A stretch of 64,000 bases of DNA, from the NCBI GenBank assembly GCA_047967505.1, contig CM106540.1; one strand, given 5' to 3'. Source of the DNA: Dipteris shenzhenensis. Taxonomy: Eukaryota > Polypodiophyta > Polypodiopsida > Gleicheniales. The notes below the pieces were generated by a model. It worked only from the letters and a program-made list of their open reading frames with translations. It was not told the DNA's origin and ran no database searches. The translations under genes were made by a program, and so were the position numbers. Shown here piece after piece: positions 9,243 to 20,399 of this stretch (positions within the stretch are counted from its first letter, which is position 1; every line of letters starts with the position of its first letter).

Positions 9243-10004
9243 GGGGGCCTCCAGGCCTTCTTTCCTCATTCAGTTCTCCCAGCACTTCAGCCTCCTACAG
9301 CTCCTCCTCAGTCCCCTCTGAACAGCTCGACACTCACCCCTAGTGGCCCTTTGACCAGCCTCAGCCTTTTGGCATCAGTTCAGCCCTCTGGGAAGGTGTT
9401 CACGCAGTGCATCAAACGGGGAGTCGGGACAGCGAACGGAGTAAGGTTTGGGGTCTGTTTCAGCTGCTCTTTTCAGTTATCTTTTACAGTTTACACAGCT
9501 CATTCTCAGCTCTTTATTTCAGTCATCTCTCAGCTCTCTTATGGGATCAGCTTTCGCTCTCTCACTCATGCAGTAACCCTGCATTCGGGTGGACAGCACA
9601 AGCCTCTCCCTTGCCTTGCAGAAGCGTCCTACATCGTCAGTGTGGACAGCATCAAGGTCTTGGTATTGGTCGGCGTTGCCTCTCAGGTCTTTGGGTCTGC
9701 TATACGTGTGCACAATGAGCTCTTCACAAGTGCATTTCTGTGCTCTCTCGAAGAGTGTTCTTTGTATTTCTCAGTCCTCCAAGTATAAAGCAAATTCTCC
9801 CCTGGTTGGGGGAGGGGGCCCTCAGTGGGTACATGGACCCACTTGGTTGTTGACTCTACTCTCTCTCTACCCTCATCTCCTTTCTCTCTCTATGGTAAAC
9901 AACGCTAATTCCTCGCTAAAGGTTTAAAGAAGGTCTTGCTGTGAATTACACGATCAGATTACCGTTGCATGTTACAGCATATTTGCAAGTTTGAGTGTAT
10001 TCGG

Positions 10005-10960
10005 ATGGCAAGAATAGATGATCTGCTTGATGCATTGCATGGTGTGGTAATTTTTAGTAAGAAACGTGACAGCGTTGCAGGTCATTCTTAGAATATGTAC
10101 ACTTCTATAGAAGACATATTAGAGCTTATGTTGACATTGTCTCTTCATTGACCGAGTTGACCTTAGACAAAGTACCTTACATGTGGGAAAAGAGTCTTCC
10201 TTTGAAAGTAAGAAGCTTTTGCCGTCTCAGAAAAATTGGCCAACTCATGAGCAAGAGTTGTACGCCATGATCCATGCTTTGAAAGCATGGAGACATTATC
10301 TATATGGTGCATAGTTTTATGACGATGTTGACCATGATAGCTTGAAGTACTTTCCTAAGCAACTTGATTCGTGTGGCAGCCGAGCGAGGTGGGCAGAACT
10401 CATGTACGAATTCCATATGGAGATTCGGTATCAAAGAGGAAAGGATAATAATGTTGCTGATGCATTATCATGCCTTTATGCATAATATGAGTTTTATAGT
10501 GTTCTAATTGATTGAAGTCAGAAACTGGACGAGTATGTGGAGAGCCTTTGGCCTAAGGCTATTATGATAAAACATGGGGTTATAGATGAGTGGGCATCTA
10601 GGAAAGGCCACCCATATGCAAGGTATACCATAGAAGATGGTATGTAGAAACGGACATACGAGCTCGTAAAGTGTGATTTCTTTTGGCCAAAGATGAAAAG
10701 CATATTCATGAATATGTCACACAATGTTTTTTGTGTCAAGTTAGTAAGGCAAAACGGGTGAAAGCACCTGGCCTTTTACAACCATTGGAATCACCATCAG
10801 GCTGGGAGAGCATTTTCATGGACTTTATTGTTGATCTTCCCTAGGTGGTGGTTGGTCATCTTACTGAGATGGCTCATGTCTTTCTGATCAGAGAGTCAGT
10901 AAGTTCTTCACAAGTGGCAAACTTGTTTTGCTTGCACATTGATCCAGAGGTCGTGCCGAC
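10005..10960 (+). pseudogene. Ty3/gypsy family B pol remnant (RT, RNase H, integrase)
   Basis: Decayed plus-strand pol. Recognisable pieces are ARIDDLLDALHGVVIFSK (reverse transcriptase), LTLDKVPYMWEK, and RNase H NWPTHEQELYAMIHALKAWR, then HDSLKYFPKQLD, RWAELMYEFHMEIRYQRGK and NVADAL. Integrase traces follow (WPKAIMIKHGV, FFWPKMKS, LQPLESPSGWESIFMDFIVD). Stops and frame changes are frequent. The same blocks recur in the element at 19.8-23.3 kb, so this is a related copy. No LTR is evident beside it. Confidence 0.75.
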
Positions 10961-12248
10961 ATGGTAGCATATGAGGTCCAGCGTAGGCGAGACCGAAAAG
11001 CATGTGCTTTTACAACATCAACAGTTTCTAACGGTGAGCTGACAATTCCTCTCCTCATCCATAGCTACTATTGTAGGTCTGTCATCCACTTGGGGGCTTC
11101 CACCTTCACAGACAATTCTTCATCGGTTCTTTATCTACTCAAGAGTCTTCCATCTCCGAGCACAGTTTCGTGGACTATTCTGTAGCATCTCAGATAGTGG
11201 CTCCCTCGAGAAAAACTCTCTCCTTTTGTAAATTCTCTATTAATTCTGTAAATTCCCAATGGACCAAGAACTAGTGCCCTTTTTCTATACTAGGGAAATA
11301 CCTGCAATCCAAAAGAAACTTGTGCTCCAAGTTCCCAAGCAAAAACTAAGGCTCAAAACATATATCAAAATTGCTAAGGAAAAGAGGAGAAGCTTCTTGG
11401 TCAATGTCTCTTGAGCAGCTTCAATTGCCAAACCCCGAGATATGAATAATCAAATCTCGCAGAAGGAAACAAGGGCATGTCGTGTAATTCAGATTTAGCT
11501 GTTCCGAATCGTAGGACACCAAAGACATGCTGTCTGCGAACTGAGTCTCCCCACACAACTTATGAGAAACACCTCTGCTATAACTAAAGAATTTTAGAAA
11601 AAGGCTCTGGTGCACAAAACATCGTATGTGCAGTTTGTTTGTGTTTCTTTCTATGCTCCCTATCGTCCACCCTCCTTTTCAAGATGTGAGCTCTTTCTTA
11701 ATCGTCCATCCACACCGTCGATCCTTTTTAGGATGAATTAAAACCTATTTGTATTTTTTTTCACTGTATTTTGATGGTTGATTGTCAAGCAACAATGAAG
11801 TTGCAAATCTTCACGCCAGTAATTGACACGCTGTACATTTTGTGCAATCAAAAGCTATTAAACAGGCAAAGCCTCATTGAAACCCTTCGACCACCTGATT
11901 CCTGCAATCCACAAACCTTAGCGTAGATTTGCTTCATCAACCATCAATTATCCTACGTTGGGCCAAGGTCCACGTGACCATTGACAAATTCAGCAATTGC
12001 CTTTAAAGCCATCATTTGCGTACACGATCAATTGATCGCTTTGGCAATCCAATGTGCCACTTCTAAGTACGGTTCGCTCAACAACATTCCTCAATTGTAA
12101 GCCAGCCCATCAACTACCACTGGCCAAAAACAATATTCCATGCTTAATTCCTACAATGTATTATGTCCATCACCCCTGTTGTTATGTGTGTGTCACCTAT
12201 CTCGTCCAAATGTCCTTCAGGTATCCATGACTCCACTATTATTCATAC
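10961..12248 (-). other. Leader of a family A-like gypsy (minus) with unassigned left part
   Basis: From about 11220 the sequence resembles the leader at 1.7-2.7 kb. It has a decayed CTATACTAGGGAAA palindrome at 11282-11297 followed by CCTGCAA, and a shared AGCTTCTTGGT block. It ends at a perfect primer site. Nothing is recognised in 10961-11220. Confidence 0.4.
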
Positions 12249-12260
12249 GCTCTGATACCA
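12249..12260 (-). other. Primer binding site, initiator tRNA-Met
   Basis: The minus strand reads TGGTATCAGAGC, an exact match to the plant initiator tRNA-Met complement. Confidence 0.75.
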
Positions 12261-12262
12261 AA

Positions 12263-13012
12263 TTATTACTATCAAGTTCAGTATCTACTTGAAACATTCA
12301 TGGTTGTGACAACTACTATCTCCATCAGTCAAATCCATGAACCTCAAAACACCCCTGTTGCTTCAAAACCATCCAGCTACAACATTTCATTCATAAAACA
12401 TACATTTCAACTATAGTGTGAGACTCATACCCCCATCCTAGAAGGCTCATTGCTATATTTAGTAGCTTGCTACGATATAAGCCCCTTCCCATGCATTCAA
12501 TCATTGAAGTCCCTTACGCTTTCTATATTAATTCAATAACCGTGCCCTTGCCTCTAGGCACTTATCCCTAGGAGCATGGTTAAAGAATCAACCCGTCAGA
12601 TGTGCATGGGAGCCTTAAAGCCCTCTAGTCGTCTCGAACCCCTTTCATCAAAGGCCTTCATAGCTACATCCTTGACTAATTCTTCATAACAAGATAACAA
12701 TCCTTTACCAATTTCTCATAACAATATAACAATTCATTATTTATGTTTATATATATTACCATTGGTCTCTCTAAGGACTTCTGACACAGAGCCATCCAAG
12801 ATTAGGCTATGTTCTAACTTGACTAAAACACACACAGCCCCGTCTGCACATAGATATCGTTAGGGAGACATAGGCTTGGATGGACCCTAAGACCACCCTA
12901 ACTATACCAAGGGTACGTCATGTCCTAATTTTTCCAACTTCAGGTTACATGACCCTAGGTTAACGTAACCTTCGTAACACCAGCCACGTTATGTCCAAGC
13001 ATGGACATAACA
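12263..13012 (-). repeat. 5' LTR of a gypsy element (about 750 bp)
   Basis: The inner edge is next to the primer site. The outer edge is set by TGTTATGTCC on the minus strand at 13012. That start forms a 10-bp hairpin (GTTATGTCCA/TGGACATAAC) and resembles the start of the LTRs at 19785 and 22915. The outer end abuts decayed integrase coding sequence, which suggests nested insertion. The boundary at 12263 is decayed. Confidence 0.5.
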
Positions 13013-13460
13013 CGTCGTTTGATACCTAGGCAAAGATGATTTGCCACTTTGTTTCGTCCAAGTTTCTAATCACCTTATAGGGTCCATATAACTTGAATTA
13101 TCTTGGGATTAGTGCTGCCTAGGAATGCACATATATGTGTGTGTGCGCGCGTGCACGTGCTTGTGTAGCTTAAGATGGCCCCGTGTTCAAACTCCACTTG
13201 TTGCGTCCTATCATTAGTATTTTCCTTCATCCTCTATTCTGCTCTAGCCATGTTTTGCTTTGCTTGCTGAAGCAATGCGTGCATTTCAGTCATGATGTCC
13301 TAGTTGCTAGTGTTGATGGCTACCTTAGGTTTGCGGCCATGCAACAACTCATACGTACTCATCCTTACTTTGTAGTGTTGTAACAAAGTTTTGCCAAACA
13401 TAGCCACTTAACCTAGGCCATTTTGAGTATTATGTCTACTCTTTCATAGGTCATGTTGAG
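13013..13460 (-). pseudogene. Ty3/gypsy integrase C-terminal fragment
   Basis: The minus strand reads KVRMSTYELLHGRKPKVAI, then EMHALLQQAKQNMARAE and RTQQVEFEHGAI, then KLYGPYKVIRNL. These match the C-terminal part of gypsy integrases: the PFELLYGRKP block, the RMKxxAD helix, the VEFxVGD strand and the KYYGPFKV block. Stops and a frame change interrupt it. It is cut at 13012 by the LTR to its left, before the usual IHPVFHVS segment. Confidence 0.68.
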
Positions 13461-14855
13461 TCTAATGCGACTCCTCCAACCGAAGTCACCAGAGACATTA
13501 TTTTCCCCAGGCAGGTTTGGTAGCTTAGGAGCTGGAATTACCTCCAACATGTAGAATTTCATGTCTCTCTTCTCACGAAAAAGATGTGCCCGTGTTAGGG
13601 GCAGCCACTCTTATGAGTAACGATATATACCTGTGAAAGCCTTTGCTTTGGAGACCATATCTGAAGAGAGGAAAAAGTCACTGAATTAAGTTTAATTGGC
13701 AGGGCTAAGGCCTTTTGGGAGCCCTCTTCAATCGTGGATCAATACCCTTGAACCCCATCTATTGTCCATTCTTTGGTTGACATTGAGCCGCTTTGCAGCA
13801 CACCCAAGCAGCCACTACTTGGAGATGATTTCCCAACACACATATGTTTACATTCCAGTTATTCAGCTGCTGTTTTTTTAAATCGCTTTCCAATTTTGAG
13901 TTAAAACTCTATTTAGGCAGGGATGCCTTATAACAGTAGCACCTTTGTTTTATAAAGAAGAGTAACATCTATTAAAGCGGGAAGACAAAGCAAAGAGTTA
14001 GTGGTGTGTGAGTCACTGGGAGAAAGCTAGCTGCCCTGCAGCTTGCTTCAGAAGGTCTCAAGTCACTGTCTAGGGTATCCTAAAAGTAGGTGTCAGCAAG
14101 TATTGTGGTGGGCTATACAACCAATGGATTCCTCCATCAGTGGTGAAAGAAGTAGATGCTAGTTTGGCCAAGCCTTGCGGGAATGCTCCCACTTGTTGGC
14201 GGTCTTCCTAGAGCCTCTGTACCTTGCTCCCACCTGTTGCCTTGCGGAAATGCTCCCACCTATTGGCAGTCTTCCTAGAGTCCTCTATACCTTGCTCCCA
14301 CTGGTGCACAAGGTGTAAATGATATGTAGATGAATATTGACGCGGGCGGCAGCTGGACGAACTTGGATCTCCCCCATGACTAGGCTGCAATGTTCAACCC
14401 GAACATTTCAGACAATGATGCTGGCCACAGTCTCCCAAACACTGCCCTCCAATGAGAGCTCGAGGGGTTGTTGGGAGGAAGGCAATGAATATTATATCTA
14501 TTGGCTCATGACACGCTTCCCACCCACCAAGTAGGTGGGGATATCATCTCTATGGTGAAGGTGTGTTGCCCCTCTGTTAGCCAAGATGCAATGCATGTAG
14601 CCATATCCAATGTAAGTACGCAATGAGTTCGCCGCATTCTTGTGACAATCTTAAGGGACCATTTGTTGGAAATATGGGCTGGGGCTTTGGTGTGGTCCTA
14701 ACCCCCCTTGTGGTACCTTGGAATAGTGTGGAATTGCATGGTGAAAAAGGCCCTTGGCGCGCTCATGACACGTGGAATAAGGGGGATAGTAATCCCATAC
14801 AACTGTGGAATGTATGGCTCCTTGGTTACTCTAGGTTTGTCCACGGGGGGGTGTT
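13461..14855. other. No gene recognised
   Basis: About 1.4 kb of non-coding or very decayed sequence. A minus-strand stretch at 13460-13680 is partly open but unrecognised. The only clear structure is a 67-bp tandem duplication at 14172-14306. Confidence 0.4.
14172..14306. repeat. 67-bp tandem duplication
   Basis: Two copies each containing GAATGCTCCCAC, CAGTCTTCCTAGAG and ACCTTGCTCCCA, about 90 percent identical by eye. Confidence 0.75.
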
Positions 14856-15112
14856 GGAGGTGGCCTTCACGCCTCAATTGGTTATGGAGCATGGTCATTT
14901 GAAGTGGGAGTGCACGCTTGTGACACGTGTACTTGGAATGGAATTAATCCCATAAGCATATGTGGACTTGTGTGACCCTTGAATATAAAGAGCCTTTCAG
15001 CTCTCCAGAGTTATTCCCTCCCATGGATTTTTGGGAGGCTCTTTATATTCAAGGTCCCCCCTTAAAATGAACATGCTCCATAACCAATTGAGGGGTGAAG
15101 GCCACCACCTCC
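14856..15112. repeat. Inverted repeat (foldback) at the LINE 3' end
   Basis: The outer arms 14856-14900 and 15064-15112 are inverted near-identical copies (TTGGTTATGGAGCATG against CATGCTCCATAACCAA). The inner arms 14977-14995 and 15036-15054 are a perfect 19-bp inverted repeat (CCTTGAATATAAAGAGCCT). The right arm continues a LINE reading frame, so the left arm looks like an inverted duplication of part of it. Confidence 0.8.
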
Positions 15113-16105
15113 CACACCATTGCCAAATTCTTTGTGCCATGGGGCAACTCCATAGGCAATGCAAAGTTGTCTTTAGATCTCCTGCTGTGCAACAGTGGCA
15201 TGTACCATATACTTCAACTACAGATGTATAGCTGGTCATAGGAGATCTTCCTCTGCTAGAGGTTGGTCAAACACTACTAGAAAAAGGATCTCGTAGGTAC
15301 CTGTTGCTCCAACCATCGCTTCTCTTGTGAGGGGCTCTAGTGGAGCGAGTTGCTACAATGTCTCCCATTGGAGATGGTGTAAGAGAAGGGGGGTTTCTTG
15401 TTTGTCCTCTCTGACTATGTAGGTCCTAACCCAAGAAACCACTATTCCAGAACCCATTGTAGCTCCTCAAGGTCCTTCCCTCCTAGAGGCAAAGTTTCTA
15501 TTGGGTGCACTCCTCCCTGCCCTATCTAGGGTTGATGGCCTGACTCTTCCCCAAACATCTTCACCTCTAATCCTCCAAAATCTTTTCATCCACAGGGTTG
15601 TTGTCAACAACCTTTGACTCAAAATGCAGTAGCTCTGTGGACAGTGGGACCCATGTTGAAGATGACTAGATAGGGCATGTCTTAAAAGACCCCATCCTCT
15701 CACAGTTTGAAGTGATAGGCTGTGAAGAGGACCTTGAGGGGGGATTTGGCATATTCATTGGGTCTCGTGATTCCTTGTCTAACCCCCTTCTACTAGGTCG
15801 GTTGTGCAGATCTCCATAATCCAATGAGGTGCCCTCTCATGTGTGACAGTACTTGTAGTCACTCCTCTGATTCATGTAAAGGGTGGCACATCAATGATAC
15901 CTACGCCACCCTCTTCTTGAGGTGAGATCATTGTTTTCCAAGTAGTTGTGGCCTTTGGGTGTCCTGAGTACCATCTGATCCTGCCCACAAAAAGTTCCGC
16001 ACCAACCGCCTGAGCTCTCCTTGCCCAGGAAATCTTGACAGAACTCCAATAAAGGAGTTTGCAGCACATGCTCTCGTAGAACAAGGGAAATTTTCTTCCT
16101 ACCAA
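15064..16105 (-). pseudogene. LINE (non-LTR retrotransposon) ORF2 C-terminal remnant
   Basis: Minus-strand pieces of a plant LINE tail. At 16105-15872 the reading includes LYWSSVKISWARRAQAVG, then GHPKATTTWKTMISPQEEGG and VGIID, which match the segment after the reverse transcriptase catalytic core (usually W..xCxPKEEGGLGI). At 15239-15113 a zf-RVT-like segment reads CHCCTAGDLKTTLHCLWSCP followed by MAQRIWQW. Stops and frame changes lie between. The catalytic YADD region is not in the window. The host-sequence junction at the 3' end is obscured by the inverted repeat. Confidence 0.7.
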
Positions 16106-16574
16106 GATATCAATCCCAATGTGTGTAATAGTAGTACCTTTTCTCTATGCATAGATTGCTAGGGTTAGTTGAGTAGATAGTTTTAGTTTGCTCATTTATG
16201 TTCTGTAGCATTAAAGACTTTGATATAGGCCATTTTGTACAGTACATTGTAGGTGGCACTATGCCACATACATGTTGTAATTCTACATTGGGATGACGTG
16301 TGTCAAATGTTTGATCTTGTATGAATTGTTGTGCTTTTATCTTAGTTTAGATTTATTTAAAGTCTAAGGGGTCCCATAATTCATTATCTTGGAAATAATA
16401 TGCTGCTATTGCATTTTTCAGAGATTACCAATCCTAACATGGATTCTGTCCATATCCCTTTTGCTGGCTGACTGGGCTTTCTTTACAGAATAAAGGTGCA
16501 TTTCCTCTGTTTGGCTGTATCACCTGACAAGGGTTCCATATTCTCGTCGTCGTCGTGAGATGAGTTGTTGGTGA
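16106..16574. other. No gene recognised
   Basis: AT-rich spacer between the LINE remnant and the peptidase gene. No clear promoter is seen. Confidence 0.35.
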
Positions 16575-18834
16575 TGGCATCCATTGAATGGGCTGAATTC
16601 AAGGCAAACATGTGTGATAATGTTCAACAGAAAGCACTGCCATACTGTCTGTCATCCAGGCATTCCCCAAAAATGAGATCATCATTTGGCCTGGTTACAA
16701 ATAAGAGACTGTTGATTGATCTCATGCAGCTTGAGGATAAAAAATGTCATTTGGTCGGTCATTCTCGTTGAATGATCATCTCCATATGTGAGAAGCGAGA
16801 GGGTAAATTCTTGCAATCATATATGGTTTCTGTCCATGTACTGAACCAACTAAATTCCAGCAGTGCACTCACTTGGCAAAGAATTGTAAGTGTCTAATAT
16901 GACAGTATGTCCCATTTTATTGTTTGATCTCGATTTTAAGAATTTTTTAGAACAAGCACCACTTGCACATTTAAGATCGGGTCTCGAAACAGCCCATTTT
17001 ATTGTTTGATAATTGTTTTTTAGAACACACACCACTTGCATATTCAAGATACAGAGTTAAAGCTGACTACGCTTGACGATCTGTTTTGTTCTCTGTATCT
17101 GCATATCCTTTGAGAACAGCTTTCCCTCATATTTCTGTGATAAAAATATCATGTATGATTCTCTCCACTAGCATCAAGTGTGCTTTGCTACATATCAATG
17201 CAGGTGCACATGGGGGTCAATAGCGGGGCAAGTAAGTTTGCTGTCGAAAGACAAGCAGTTAACGAAGCTACATTCCGTTGTCCTGATGAAATGGGCTGGC
17301 AACCTCAGGTGCATCAACCCCCCCAAATTGTGGTAGATTGAAGTTTTTTCTGTTGAGTACAAAAAGTTGACATCTGGACAATACCTCTAGCATGTTCCGT
17401 TTTCACACAGATTTTTGAATAATGAGGGAAAATTGTGCTTCTATTGCAGAGAATCCCAATAATCCAGGAGAATGGTGGGCTTTCACATGCAAGAGAGGTA
17501 AATTTGAAATTTGAATCTTTTCATGCCAACAAAAGCAGTTCAGGCATATGCCATTGAATCGTGAAAATCTTTGACATAGTCTGGACTCTGGTGCTGTGAA
17601 TGTCTGCATACAATGAAATATCTACTTAGGACTTTGTGATACTCTTCTAACACATTAGATGAGAGAATGTAGGTGTTGAAAGAAGATGTCTTTTTGCTGC
17701 CTAAAAGCATTTCTTCCATTTGCTGGTGTGAATTATCTATGTAGTCGTAGCAAAACACACTCTCAAATGATTCTAAAGTTTACATTATACACCTTCACTG
17801 AATTCTGTAGTAAATCTACTAAGCAGAACTAATTTGTACGGGTAATTGCGGCTGAAGGGGGGTACCCCTTTTGCCACATGGCACCCTGCCACGTGTCATC
17901 AGGTGGGCTTGTCATGTGTCATCAGCCTGTAAATTCACATGGCACCCAGTTGAGTAATCTCAGCTAACCTAGCTAAGACGCGATCAAACCCACTTAGCAT
18001 CTGCAGGAGTACTTGTAGACCTAATGACCAGCAAGGGCATGCCTGTTACGCTTTACAAAATTCTAGAAAATTGGAAGCTGTTTATGATGTCTCTTGTGTT
18101 CCTTGGGGCCCACAAACACCTTAACTAAATGAATAAATCGGGTCCAATGTAAAGCTCATCGATGTAAAATGCCACTGCTTCTTTTGTCGTCAGCATTTTC
18201 AAACCAGAGTCTAGATGTGTGCTTTCTTTTCGATCATAGAAAAAATTATTTGTACTACTACTACATTCCATCCAATTTCGTGTTACGTACAGATGATCTC
18301 TCTTATAGTGTCATACTGATATTTCAAAAGTTTTAAATTGATACTCTGAACCTTCTCTGTCTTATGAAATGTTGGCGTTCTCATAGCTATGACTTAATGT
18401 TTCCTCTTTATGAAACTTTTGTTGTAATTCAAGGTCCCCCCTTCCCCTTCCAGGAAGGGAAAAAGTTCCCCTTTTACCATGCCGTCCTGCTTACGCAATA
18501 AGACAATGGTTTGATGATCTATGTCTGGCTAACATAAATTTTAGACAATCAAAAGTTCTGGGTTATATTCACTGATGTCTTCCATATTGTTCAGACTAAT
18601 ATTGCTGTACCGGAGCTTGTCGACGCCTTGGTGAAAAAGGGCTACAATGTGACTGTTTCAGATGATGCTGGTAGATTTGTTTGCAACTATGTGTATTACC
18701 ACTCACTCTGCCATGCTGAATCTCATGGGACAAAATGTGTATTTGTGCATGTTCCTCCCTTCACCAAAATCGAGGGGGAGAAGCAAATCGAGTTTATGGC
18801 ATCGTTATTTGAAGTCTTGGCTTCTATGTGGTGA
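16575..18834 (+). CDS. Pyroglutamyl-peptidase I (pyrrolidone-carboxylate peptidase)-like gene, 3' exons
   Basis: Three well-formed exons: 17204-17308, 17450-17497 and 18595-18834, all phase 0 with GT/AG borders (introns of 141 and 1,097 bp). They encode VHMGVNSGASKFAVERQAVN and FRCPDEMGWQPQ, then RIPIIQENGGLSHARE, then SDDAGRFVCNYVYYHSL and CVFVHVPPF, ending at TGA 18834. This is the C45-type... more precisely peptidase family C15 fold: catalytic Glu in the ERxAxN motif, Cys in FVCNYV and His in FVHVP are all present. The enzyme removes N-terminal pyroglutamate from peptides in the cytosol. The 5' part is unclear. A decayed candidate exon (LSVIQAFPKNEIIIW) lies near 16660-16722 without a good donor, so this may be a 5'-damaged pseudogene. 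The call of the three exons is firm; gene activity is uncertain. Confidence 0.72.
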
Positions 18835-19784
18835 GGATCTAACAGCATCATCTTCCCATCCTATCATAGGGTGATTGTGTCGATAGTGTAGATACTACTA
18901 CTACTTACAAATATGTATGCATAAAAGATTTTGGATATAAATCCATTCTTCTATATTTTGTCTCAATTTGATTTCCTCGTAAAACATCTATCCTAAATAG
19001 CAATGTTATGGGTCTTGATTTTCTAAAATTGGCCATGATATAGTGTCTTGTCCGTATATGTGTTGAGGTTTATGCTAGAGAATGGTGAACAGATGGATAA
19101 ATAAATCTTGCCCTTCTTAATTCAAGCTCTTGGATGCTAGCATGTGATCACATCTTTGGTTTAAATGGGAAAAAGGTGTGGATAATATGGACGGGTACAT
19201 GTGGGGTGTGTTATTTTAATTTTGCAGTTTACTACGGAAAAATGATGTGCAATTTGTTCATGGAGTGTCGAAGAAATCTCTCAACTTGACCATGGAGTTT
19301 AGTGCTTCCCATAGCATGGTGCGTAAATTGTTGTACATATTTGTTTAGTTCATGCATGAAACGATGGTGTGCTTTATGTTGGTTTGCGGGTTATAGGGTC
19401 AAACTAATGGTAAAGGACAAGGTTCTGTGAAGGTGCTTAGAGTGATATCCCTAGAATTTACCCTATGCATGTTGGTGTTCGTAGTTATTTTATTTGGGTC
19501 AAACACCTAGGGGTAACAAGATCCCATGTTAATTATGTGGGTTTCTAGGGCAATTTTATGTGGGGAGGGGACACTTAGCAAGGTTCCAAGCGTGAGGGGT
19601 ATCTATGCGTGAGGGGTATCTATGTGTGAATATTTTTGGTTGGGTGAAGCGTGTTTGACTAGGTAGAGATCTCTTTTGTGAAGCTTATATAGTTTGACTT
19701 TTGTCATTCAATAGTTGTGCATTTGCTTTGTTACATTTGGTGAGGCAATTGACTTGTGGGGAGCGACATATGGTCGTAGTGGTA
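18835..19784. other. No gene recognised
   Basis: Presumed 3' flank of the peptidase gene followed by unassigned sequence up to the gypsy-C LTR. Confidence 0.35.
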
Positions 19785-20193
19785 TGCTATGCTCAAGTTA
19801 AGGTAACATGACCTCCCAAGGGTCGTTGGACATTTTCCTTTAACCAAATTTCGTATTATATTTCATTGCGCTTCAAGCATATGGTTAAAGGAATCAATGT
19901 CAAGGTCCTCAGTGAGGGTGAATGGTATTGACTAGATGGTTCTAACGGTCAGGGGCATCAAAATGTGTAATTGCCACGAGGCAAATGGAATTAAATGGTA
20001 CTCTAAGAGAGGGGTAAATGGTGCACCAATGAATGATCATAGGATTGTGACATGTGGCATGTAGAATTATCTAGGGAATTGTGGCCTTTGTGTTAGCATG
20101 CAAGAAGAGCATACATGAGAGCTATCACAAAGATTGGCTAGGTGAAACACAACTGTGTCATCGCTCGTGCTTTGCATCAGTTTAGCAGTGGTT
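19785..20193 (+). repeat. Gypsy-C 5' LTR
   Basis: Begins TGCTATGCTCAAGTTAAGG and aligns along its length with 22915-23348. If the right edge is placed at TTTCA (20200) it has a canonical CA end, but the matching TGGTA flank supports an end near 20193. Confidence 0.75.
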
Positions 20194-20202
20194 TATTTCA
20201 AT

Positions 20203-20214
20203 TGGTATTAGAGC
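20203..20214 (+). other. Gypsy-C primer binding site
   Basis: TGGTATTAGAGC, one C-to-T change from the initiator tRNA-Met complement. Confidence 0.75.
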
Positions 20215-20399
20215 AGTAGGGTATTGACGATCGTTGTGTGGTTTAAGAATGTGACGAGCTGATGGTGGTTCGTAATTATTGCGTGTTGAGCTTTAGTATA
20301 GTGATTGTGTTGTAACACTTGGGAAGTTCGTGGCGGAGGAGGGAGCATGGGTTTGTTGGTGATGGATGGCACAATCTCATGATCGAACATCTCCTTTGG

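Larger units (their letters stand above)
9036..10004 (+). other. Promoter-like block of unassigned origin
   Basis: No gene recognised. The block has a 21-bp minisatellite at 9135-9215, a strong TATA box at 9235-9242 (CCCTATAAATAGGGGG), then pyrimidine-rich sequence resembling a transcribed leader. Open frames of 60-145 codons here match nothing I know. A U3/R region of an unidentified LTR element is the simplest reading, because decayed gypsy pol follows. Confidence 0.4.

Noticed and set aside
9143-9927. Several plus-strand frames of 66-145 codons after the TATA box.
   Set aside because: Overlapping frames of low-complexity, pyrimidine-rich sequence with no domain.
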